Part shown: positions 55,550-64,000 of the stretch, in pieces
How positions within the stretch are numbered: the stretch's first letter is position 1
Layout of the letters: each line of letters starts with the position of its first letter
DNA from: Semisulcospira habei
Taxonomy: Eukaryota > Mollusca > Gastropoda > Semisulcospiridae
Assembly: GCA_036245525.1 (NCBI GenBank)
Contig: BTPG01000004.1
Coordinates: 50,667,323-50,731,322, forward strand
Direction of reading: 5' to 3'
Length of the DNA stretch: 64,000 nucleotides
The notes under the pieces: model-generated
What the model was told of the DNA's origin: nothing
Databases searched by the model: none
Seen by the model: the letters and a program-made list of their open reading frames with translations, nothing else
Program-made: the position numbers and the translations under genes

Positions 55550-58500
55550 TTGACCAATCCGAAAATTTTCAAGCATTTTCACCGTACTTCTCAATCATGG
55601 CAACCAAAACATGCCTGTGTTATTCATTTTGAAGCTACACAGATTGAAGATACAGTGATTTTATTCAGCGAAACAACGTGTGAAAAAGTGCAGGACTACA
55701 CAAAGAAATGGGTCCGTTTTGTGTGCCAACAAGGAGATGTTGCTTGTCATTTTGAGTCTTCTTTCACCTCCCAAAACAGTGGCGAAGCAGACGAACAAGG
55801 ACTTGGCTTTCACAGAAAATGCTACAACCGATTTTGCGATAGCACAAGGTAACATTTATTGAAATATTTCAGTATATGTATGCTTTGATGTAACCTTGAA
55901 GAATGTGGACCTATATTTACGCCATTCAATTGCTATATTTTTCACAAATGTAGGTTAGTAAATTAAAAAAAACATCTGAAGAAAAATGTTTGTTATTACA
56001 ATAGTTGATTTTCACGCGCCCCTCTTCACCCTCCCCCCCCCCCCCACCCCTGACCCATCATCCATCCCCTTCCCCATCACCACTGCCCACCCAGCAGCCC
56101 CCCACTCCCTCCAACCCCTCCCTTACCAAAGCAGCAAACCGGCATTTAGAGTAAGATATTTGATAAGTTTTTACATTGCTTTTCATGCAAAGGATGGATT
56201 GTTAACAACATTAATATATCCGACAATACACTAAGATTTAATTGGAAACAGACTTAGTATGGAAGTACAAACAAGTGTACAAAAATAATCCAAAGAGGAC
56301 ACCATTTGTTTATTGTGGTTGTCGTTATTAACAAAGCGGACAATGTTGATATGTTACAGGTTGAGGAGATTTGAGGAACGCAGCGTTGCTGAAGAAGGCC
56401 TAATATTCACTGTCTCTGCTGCCCGTGATGAAACGCAAGAACCCAGCAGGAAAAAGCTAAGGAGCAGCAGTGACTTTGTCTCACCTAGGGCTGGTACAGG
56501 TAATCAGACTATTCACTGCTCCTCTGTTCTGCCAGTGAAGTGCATCTTTTGCAAGCGAGAGAGAAAAGATAAAAAAGACAGAGTCAGTGGGAAACGCCGC
56601 AGAGAAGCTTTGCAAAGATGTGAACTCGTTGCAAATGATGAGCTTCTAGCCGCTGCACAGCTGAAGCAAGATGAAGATCTTCTTCGACAAATTCAGGGTG
56701 TAGATCTTGTGGCTGCAGAGCTACGATACCACCATACATGTACAGTATCATACACCAATTTCATGCGCTCACAGAAAAGGCCTAAAGCAGACATCAACAG
56801 TGATGCATCAGCATTTGGTGCTGCATACAGCATTTTTAAGAAAGATGTTGTGTTGGAGAAACTCATTAAAGGAAATGAAGTTTTGCGCATGTCAAAATTA
56901 GCTGAGCTGTATGGAAACATCATCAAGTCAGTGGAAGGGGCTGATGTTGTGGTCAGGACTCAGTCTCTTAAGCAAAAGATTTCACGTGACTTTCCACAAC
57001 TGACTTTCTTGAAACCAAGGCAAAGGAATCAGAGTGAGGTTGTGCTTTGTGAGAAAACTGTTCCTGAGCTTTTGGTGACTGGTGACACTGACGAGACAAA
57101 GATCTCATGACAAGACTGCTTATTGTTGTAAGAAATTGAAAAGTTGACCTGAAAGAATTATTGACACATTGCCTGTCACAGTTTCCATGTAGTTTGAGCA
57201 ACAGTGATGGTTCCCTGCAACGAACAAACAAAGTCACCGTGCTCCACCATCTTGAAGTCAAGTTCCCAGAGATGCTGGTCACTGACATTCCACAAGATGC
57301 AGCACTGATCTTGGATGGTATGGCTATAATTGAGCAGCTTGCAGATAAGGTGCCTGCAACTTTTGGTGATCTTAGCATCTTCATCTTCAGACACATCATC
57401 AAACTTGCTTGCTTTTACAGGGCATCTAGGGTTGACTTTGTGTGTGACAGATACAGTCCTCTCAGCATCAAAGATAATAAAAGAAGAAGACGTTCAAGTG
57501 CCACTGGCTGTTTGCTGCGAGCCCTGAATGAGAATCGGAAGACACCTAACCAGTTTCGCAAGTTTTTAATGTCTGGAAAAAACAAAGAGTCTCTTGCTGG
57601 CTTTCTGGTGGTGCAGTGGGGAAAAGTGGCACCAGAAGAGTTCTGTGGCAGGACTCTGTATGCATCATTGAGCCAAGGGTGTTTCAGGCTGTCTCCTCAA
57701 GATGACACGGAAGGAGTGATCACAGAAACATTGCAGGAGTTATCAAGTGACCACGAGGAAGCAGACACTCTTGTCCTGCTTCATGCACAGCATGCATCTG
57801 GAGCTTTCCCTTCTATCGTCATCAAGACGCCGGACACGGACATATTTATGCTGTGTCTTGCACATCAACATGACTTCAGTTCTGATCTGTATGTGGCTAC
57901 TGGCACCGGAAGTTCTTCCCGTCTGCTCTCTGTGCGCCCAGTCTCAGAGAAATGTGGGCCTGCTGTCTCAAGTGCTCTTCTCACTCTGCATGCTTTCACT
58001 GGCTGTGATAGTGTCAGTTGTTTTAAGGGGAAAGGAAAACTGAAGCCCTTTCAACTGATGCAGGAGAAAGAGGAGCATGTTCAGACCTTTAGGCTCTTGG
58101 GCAGCAGCTGGGACCTGACTGAGGACTTGCTCCAGCGACTTGAGCAATTTGTATGCTGTCTATTCGGACAGAAGACAGTCTCATCTGTCAATGATGCTAG
58201 AGTAAACCTCTTCAATGCAACCGGCAAGTTTGACAGTTCGCTTCCCCCATGCAGAGACAGCTTGCACTTGCATGCAAAAAGGGCCAATTATCAGGCCGCA
58301 GTTTGGAAAAGGTGCCTTCAGCCAAACATCAATGCCCCATCCCCAACACACCATGGCTGGAAATTGCAAAACCAGGGGCTGATTGTCCAGTGGTGCAGCC
58401 TTCCATCAACTCCATCTTCGCTGAGCCAGCTTGTGAAGTGCAGCTGTAAGAAAAACAAGTGTGACTCCAGGCGTTGTTCTTGTGTAACTCAAAATCTGCC

Positions 58501-58612
58501 TTGCACTGGCCTTTGCCATTGTTTGAACTGTGTGAACAAGGCTGATGCTGACATTGAGGACACTGATGACCTGGAAGATTCGGATGACTCGGATGACGAA
58601 GAATGTCTGTAA
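55550..58612 (+). CDS. Uncharacterised protein, PIN/FEN-like domain plus CXC Cys-rich motif
   Basis: Exon 1 (ending 55,848, AG|GTAACA) joins exon 2 (from 56,360, TTACAG|) in phase, giving CYNRFCDST-RLRRFEERS. Exon 1 lacks an in-frame ATG, so an upstream exon or damage is possible. Exon 2 has CIFCKRERK and a HHTCTVSYTNF motif and ends in a stop at 57,110. The next frame opens at 57,140, so a short intron or frameshift lies between. The last part (to 58,612, ~490 residues) shows acidic clusters laid out like XPG/FEN nucleases: ALILDGMAI, VDFVCDRYSPLSIK, HEEADTLVLLHAQ, IKTPDTDIFMLCL and FTGCDSVSCFKGKGK. The tail is a CXC (tesmin/TSO1-like) motif, CSCKKNKC..RRCSC...CTGLCHC, then an acidic end. 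The family is multicopy in many invertebrates and fish; a mobile-element origin is possible. Function unknown. Confidence 0.6.
55849..56359 (+). other. Intron 1 of the PIN/CXC gene
   Basis: GT at 55,849 and AG at 56,358-56,359 preserve the frame (phase 2). It contains a C-rich tract at 56,029-56,050. Presence of an intron argues against a simple retrocopy. Confidence 0.65.
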
Positions 58613-59195
58613 AGACTGAGAGTGGCAGGGCGAGTGGATAATAGAGCGTTGACCATGTTGACCTGTTGCCCCCTTTTTCAGAATGCTTTGTTTTGTGTTT
58701 TATCTGATGAATATTATGACTCAATGCTTGAATAGATTTTTTCAGCTTGATTTCATAGGGACCAAAAAAAAAACCTGTTTGATTAGGGTAACATGGCACC
58801 AAAAATAGGGTCGGTAGGTCGGCATATTTTTTATCATTATTTTTAATTTGTTTTGGGTCTACTTCTTGGTATGGTGCGCAAAATGAAGCCCTCCCCCCCC
58901 CCCCTCCCCCCCCCCCCCCCCCCTCATAAAAGGCTCATAAAACACGTCAACCTCATATCATGCTGATAGGTTAAAATGTGTTTATATGTGCTTGCACTAC
59001 ACAATTTTCATACAGCAAGCTACAAACCATAACTTCCATTCGCGCGTTTGACATTATGAGTTGCCCCCCCCCCCCCCCCTTTTCCTGAAGCAGTGCGCAC
59101 ACTTACAGCGGAGATCTCATCAGATTTGAAATCAGCACGGAAAATACACATAGAAACACTTTCTTTTTTTTAATATACTTAAAATATTAGCGAAC
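58613..59195. other. Intergenic with C-homopolymer tracts
   Basis: Long C runs lie at 58,894-58,923 and 59,065-59,079. No gene is seen. Confidence 0.4.
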
Positions 59196-60392
59196 TCAAA
59201 AAATAAGCCTTATACAAGGCTCTGTCCCATGGCCTATCAAGACGTGGTCCGGGAGGTGAAAACTGTCAACACAAGCAGGGCCAGCACGACCCCAGGCGTT
59301 AGTAGAAGATGGCGGAGCCGGCGCGACTGCAAGACTTGGACCCAAGGGCGGAAAGTCAGTAGGCTGAAAGTTTGCTGGCTGATGTCCCACGAAAACCTGT
59401 TGGGGACACGGGTGGTGTGAAATTGCGTCACCCGGCTGTGGGCGGTACATTGCTGGCTGCTGCAGTTGACCTGATAAGGCCTGGCCGTGGTGGACTGTCC
59501 CCTCAGACCTGCCATGGTCGTGTCAGAATGTCACGGCTGTAGACTGTTGTGTCAGACTGGTCCTTGTAGATTGCCGCGCGACTTTGGTCGCGGTGAGGTG
59601 CAGAAGGCCGGTATTCACCATACCGTATGTTGAGGGCCATGCGTTTGGTGCCCTCGGCGCTGGGGTGTTTTCTGTCGCCGTCACGATAGAGGGCCTGACG
59701 TGGGGCGAGGTTCCTGGTCAGGAAGGTGGCAGTGTGGTCGACTACGGCGATGTCCGCCTGTCTGCAGGCTGCGTGGAGGTTGTCGTTGGATTTTGTTGCG
59801 GCTGCAAACAGGGGGTGGCGTTGACCAAAGGGCGGCATGATGGTGGACGCCTGTAGATTGGCCCGCGGGTACTTCGTGGCAAGCAGGTTGATCAGCTGCA
59901 GCCACGTGTTGCAGGAAACCGGCGCATTCATGTTTTGGCAGCTGTTAATGCCAACATGAAAGGTGACGCACATGTTGGACAGGTCACAGTTGGCGCGTGC
60001 CAAGCCACTTGAGGAGATCGCTGACTGTCAGGCCTGACAGCGCCTTGTTCTGCATGATAAAGTCCGGCGCCGACATTTTCCGGTCGTCAACGAACCGGAT
60101 GACCGAGTCGCCAAGGAGTAGATCGTGCGATTGCCGGTTCACCTTCGCCTGGCACAACTTTTCATAAGGTGTGAGCAGCTTAGTGGTGTTGTTTGCGTTG
60201 TCTGAAGAACCGGGTTTCGAACTGTCAGATTTTCTGGTTGCATCACTGGTTCTGTTGTCACTTTGCTGCGCGTCGAGGGGAGCAAAACGATTGTGAGTAG
60301 TGACGCCAAACAGTGATTCAAAAGGTGGGGGGCTACTCGACCGGCGGGAGGCAGGATCTAGGGTATTAGATGCATGACTGGTAGGGGAGTGA
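59196..60392 (-). pseudogene. SGNH/GDSL-hydrolase-like ORF, probably from a mobile element
   Basis: Reading on the minus strand: a Ser/Pro-rich start (ASRRSSSPPPFESLFGV, NRFAPLDAQQ), then LLLGDSVIRFVD (block I with the nucleophile Ser), ALSGLTVSDLLKWL, then with a 1-nt shift near 60,000 NMCVTFHVGINSC (Gly/Asn block) and RKHPSAEGTKRMALN (block V His). A Pro/Gln-rich tail follows in another frame to 59,196. SGNH domains occur in ORF1 proteins of some LINEs and in other mobile elements. The 5' end is cut by the SINE at 60,393, and a fragment is duplicated at 54,265. Non-functional as it stands. Confidence 0.65.
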
Positions 60393-60640
60393 CGGGGGAG
60401 TGGCGCAGTGGTTAAGGCGTCTGCCTCCAATGCCAAAGGTGCGAGGTTCGATACCGGGTTCCGGCGTTGGATTTTTCTCCTCTGGTGTCACCGTCTGGGC
60501 AGTGGGCAGATGTTCACATCTGCACGGGACATAGACGACCCCGGCCCCCACGAGTCCCCTGCTGCCTTGCAGGCCTGGCCGCTTGGCTGCGGAAAGGCTA
60601 AGGGAGGAAACCCCTGACATCAAAGCCCCCGTGTCTCCGG
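60393..60640 (+). mobile_element. tRNA-derived SINE
   Basis: GGGGGAGTGGCGCAGTGGTT contains a pol III A box (TGGCGCAGTGG, about 60,400-60,410). GGTTCGATACC near 60,449-60,459 is a B box at normal tRNA spacing. A long non-tRNA body follows (GTCACCGTCTGGGCAGTGGG and GCACGGGACATAGACGACCC). The clover-leaf is imperfect, so this is a SINE, not a tRNA gene. It interrupts the SGNH ORF. The 3' limit against the following LINE is unclear. Confidence 0.75.
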
Positions 60641-63600
60641 GGAAGGCTTTTGAGCCAGAGACTAAGACAAGGACAGTCTGATATAAAACCTACGACCCGA
60701 GGACCTCGATGCCACCGTCCCAGCTTGCTAGGCCATGGCAAACGAACCAAGGGTTTAAAGGGTGGGGCCAGTACTGCGCACACTGCACTCCACCAAAAAG
60801 CTCCACCGCGCAGGCTTTAGGAAACACCCACGGACTATGACACTGAACTTTCCAAGTCCTGTAGCGATGGGCAAGGGGCAAAACGGCAGGTGAAAGATGT
60901 CACTGGAAGCCGCAGTCTCAAACCTGCATGCAGGCGGTTCAGGATATTGGTCGCCTGATGTTGACCTGGGGATGACAACGTCACTCGGCACACCCTGAAC
61001 GACCAAGCAGCCTTCTCTAGGGACAGCACTGCTTGCTCCACACGGAGAGGGGCCTAGAAAAGGTGGCCTAACCAAAGCTCATCCCCTCGTAACCCCAGTT
61101 GGCTAGCCGCGGTCAACGGGCATCTTCTCATGCGGTCAGAAAACAAGAAAAAACAATGGATCCACTTTCCTGACGACCACGACCGGACTCAACGTAGCAT
61201 GCTGGAACATCCGAACCATGCTCGACACAGCAGACAGCGGACGCCCTGAACGTCGCTCCGCCCTCATTGCCCATGAATTGCGGAGGTTAAACATCGACAT
61301 CGCCGCGCTCAGCGAAGTACGCCTCCCGGAGGAAGGCAGCCTCCAAGAACTTGGCGCTGGCTACACCCTCTACTGGTCAGGCAGGCCTGCATCAGAAAGA
61401 CGGCTCTCAGGCGTGGGCTTCATGGTGAAGACCCCCATTGCGACTAAGTTGGAAAACCTACCAACGGGTCACTCTGACCGCATCATGTCCATGCGCCTCC
61501 CACTGAGACACCAGCAACATGTCACCCTTCTCAGTGTGTACTCCCCAACCCTCCTGGCAGAGCCTGCAGAAAAAGACAAGTTCTACTCTGACCTGCGCAG
61601 CCTCCTGCAGAGCACCCCTGCAGACGACAAAGTCATCATCCTTGGCGACTTCAACGCCAGAGTGGGCCAAGACTCTGAAGCCTGGAAAGGAGTCCTCGGC
61701 AAGCATGGCGTTGGGAACTGCAATGACAATGGTCGCCTACTGTTGGAGCTCTGTGCAGAGCAGCAACTTGTCATCACCAACACCACTTTCCAGCAAAAGG
61801 ACAGTCGAAAGACCACCTGGATGCATCCTCACTCCAAGCACTGGCACCTTATCGACTATGTCCTAGTGCGTCAGAGGGACCGCAGTGACGTCCTCCTCAC
61901 CAGAGTGATGCCCAGCGCAGAGTGCCACACTGACCACCGCCTTGTTCGCTGCAAACTCAGGCTCCGCCTCAAGCTGAAACCCAAGAAAGGCGGCCCTCCC
62001 AAGAAAAAGCTTGATGTTGCCAGCCTTCAGCGTGACGACAAGAAAGCTGCCCTTCAGGCCAATTTACAGCGCATGCTCAAAGACACAGTTGATCCAGCAG
62101 ACTCCTCTCCTGAAACACTTTGGGAACAACTGAAAACTGCTATTGTAAAATCCTCTGTGGAAGTCTTGGGCTTTGCTAGAAAGAGGAACAAAAACTGGTT
62201 TGACGAAAACGACGTAGAGATCCAGGAACTTCTAGCAAAAAAAAGAGCCGCCCACCAGGCCCACCTAGCCCAGCCTTCCTGCCCTGTGAAGAAGTCTGCC
62301 TTCCGCCTCATCTGCAGCAGTCTCCAGCTCAAGCTTAGAGAGCTCCAGAACGAGTGGTGGTCCAGACTCGCACAGAGGACCCAGCTCTGCGCTGACAACG
62401 GTGACTACAGGGGCTTCTACGAAGCACTGAAAGCAGTGTATGGCCCTAGGCACCTGGTACAAAGTCCCCTGCGAAGCGCTGATGGACAGGCACTCCTCAC
62501 AGATAATACCTCCATCTTGAACCGCTGGTCGGAATACTTTCAGGACCTCTTCGGCGCTGAACGCACTGTTCAAGAAACAGTCATCCTCCAAATCCCACAC
62601 CTTCCACTAAAGGTTGAATTGGACGAACCGCCCACCGCCGAAGAGACCCTCACAGCCATCCACCAGCTCAAGAGTGGCAAAGCAGCAGGCATTGACGGAA
62701 TCCCGCCAGAGATCTGGAAACATGGAGGCCCAGCACTGCACAACAAGCTCCACGACCTCTTTCTCTGCTGCTGGGAAAAAGGAACACTACCAAAGGATCT
62801 CCGTGATGCAGTCATCATCACCCTGTACAAGAACAAAGGAGAGAAATCTGCCTGCTCTAATTATCGTGGAATTACCCTGCTGTCCATTGCCGGGAAAATT
62901 CTCGCAAGGTTGCTCCTGAATCGGCTGGTACCTGCCATCGCTGAAGACCACCTCCCAGAGGGTCAGTGTGGCTTCAGAGCCAACAGGAGTACCACCGACA
63001 TGGTCTTTGTGCTGAGACAGCTTCAGGAGAAGTGCCGCGAGCAGAACAAAGGGCTGTACGTCACGTTTGTCGACCTAACAAAAGCGTTTGACACTGTGAG
63101 CAGGCAAGGTATGTGGCAGATCCTGGAGCGACTAGGTTGTCCCCCAAAGTTCCTCAACATGATCGTCCAGCTCCACGAGGACCAGCAAGGCCAGGTCAGA
63201 CTAAACAGTGACCTCTCAGAACCATTCCCCATTCGCAACGGCGTGAAGCAAGGCTGCGTGCTGGCACCGACCCTCTTCACCATCTTCTTCAGCATGATGT
63301 TGAAGCAGGCCACAGTGGACCTCGACGATGACGACGCAGTGTACATCAGGTATCGTCTCGATGGCAGCCTGTTCAATCTCAGACGACTGCAGGCCCACAC
63401 GAAAACCCTAGACCAACTGATTCGTGAGCTGCTCTTCGCTGATGACGCTGCCCTCGTTGCACACACAGAGAGAGCCTTGCAGCGCATTACGTCCTGCTTC
63501 GCAGATGCTGCCCAGCTCTTTGGACTTGAGGTCAGTCTGAAAAAGACAGAGGTCCTTCATCAGCCGGCACCCAAGGAAGAGCATCGCCCTCCCCACATCA

Positions 63601-64000
63601 CCATCGGCGAGTCCGAACTGAAGTCTGTACACCAGTTTACCTACCTTGGCTGCATCATCACGTCAGACGCCAAGCTGGACAAGGAGCTGGACAACAGGCT
63701 GGCAAAAGCGAACAGTGCTTTCGGGCGACTATTCAAGCGGGTGTGGCACAATCAACAGCTGAAAAAAGGCACCAAGATCAGCGTGTACAGAGCTGTCGTC
63801 CTCACCACCCTGCTGTACGGTTCCGAGTCCTGGGCCCTCTACCGCAGCCAACTACGACTCCTCGAACGCTTTCACCAGCGCTGCCTGCGTACCATCCTCA
63901 GCATTCACTGGAGTGACTATGTCACCAACGTCGAGGTCCTTGAACAGGCGGAAACTGTGAGCATCGAGGCTTTGCTGCTGCGGACACAGCTTCGCTGGGC
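60641..64000 (+). mobile_element. RTE-like LINE, apparently full-length 5' part, runs off window
   Basis: A 5' UTR of about 450-500 bp precedes the endonuclease-RT ORF. Similar 5' UTR text is seen in the split copy at 40.98-41.7 kb. The 3' end lies outside the window. Confidence 0.85.
61107..64000 (+). CDS. LINE ORF2: AP endonuclease - reverse transcriptase (partial at window edge)
   Basis: The frame is open from 61,107 (stop TAG just before) to the window end; the first in-frame ATG is 61,218. Endonuclease motifs: [59 protein letters not shown] and TDHRLV. The linker contains WFDENDVEIQELLAKKRAAH. RT motifs: SGKAAGIDGIPPE, YRGITLLSIAGKILARLLLN, FVDLTKAFDTVSRQ, NGVKQGCVLAPTLF, the catalytic LLFADDAALVAHTE and SLKKTEVLHQ. 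The C-terminal region YGSESWALYRSQL... follows. No stop or frameshift over more than 920 codons, unlike every other LINE here, so it may be recently active. Encodes target-site nicking and cDNA synthesis for its own transposition (family knowledge). Confidence 0.88.

Noticed and set aside
56693..57402. Minus-strand ORFs of 77-144 codons
   Set aside because: Antisense shadows of the PIN/CXC gene; no independent motif.
60395..60470. tRNA gene
   Set aside because: A and B boxes are good but the anticodon arm and acceptor stem do not pair properly and a long SINE body follows.

Overview
The window looks like nuclear DNA of a metazoan, most likely a marine gastropod or other mollusc (inference). 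The grounds are: intronless rhodopsin-type GPCR genes of lophotrochozoan style, CR1/L2-like and RTE-like LINEs, a Penelope-like element with a GIY-YIG nuclease, a tRNA-derived SINE, abundant CA/GA microsatellites, hairpin MITEs and very low coding density. I see no bacterial, organellar or viral gene arrangement.

Layout. 1-31.5 kb is a mosaic of duplicated segments. It carries three paralogous single-exon class A GPCR genes, all on the minus strand (9,723-10,715; 16,824-17,855; 25,834-26,868). Copies B and C sit in clearly homologous blocks (14.8-18.5 and 24.7-27.3 kb). Each has a minisatellite at the same place downstream of the gene, but with unit length 22 bp in one and 20 bp in the other. 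Other blocks are shared too: 1.45-2.76 with 18.66-20.54 kb, 6.9-7.7 with 30.7-31.5 kb, 12.0-12.5 with 28.1-28.8 kb, and 21.66-24.4 (minus an insertion) with 27.3-27.56 kb. A Penelope-like retroelement inserted at 21,798-24,262 as a near-perfect palindrome flanked by a 12-bp target duplication. Clustered low-copy repeats fill 0.9-5.5 and 32.4-33.1 kb.

31.5-40 kb holds hairpin MITEs, a 48-bp minisatellite (36.1-37.3 kb) and a two-Ig-domain membrane protein gene (38,198-39,242, minus) whose frame breaks just before its transmembrane segment. 41-48.5 kb is a three-level nest: an RTE-like LINE (plus) split by a CR1/L2-like LINE (minus), itself split by a 1,213-bp inverted-repeat element with a 7-bp target duplication. 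49.8-53.5 kb is another decayed LINE whose 3' end is duplicated. 54.4-55.3 kb is an element with 45-bp perfect inverted termini and internal tandem repeats.

55.5-58.6 kb is a two- or three-exon gene of a widespread uncharacterised family with an apparent PIN/FEN-like nuclease layout and a C-terminal CXC (tesmin-like) Cys-rich motif. 59.2-60.4 kb is a broken SGNH-hydrolase ORF cut by a tRNA-derived SINE. From about 60.6 kb to the right edge lies an RTE-like LINE whose endonuclease-RT frame is open for more than 920 codons, so it may be young.

Most of the window is transposon-derived. The genes most likely to be functional host genes are the GPCR trio, the Ig-domain gene and possibly the PIN/CXC gene. 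Identities and block limits were judged by eye, not computed.
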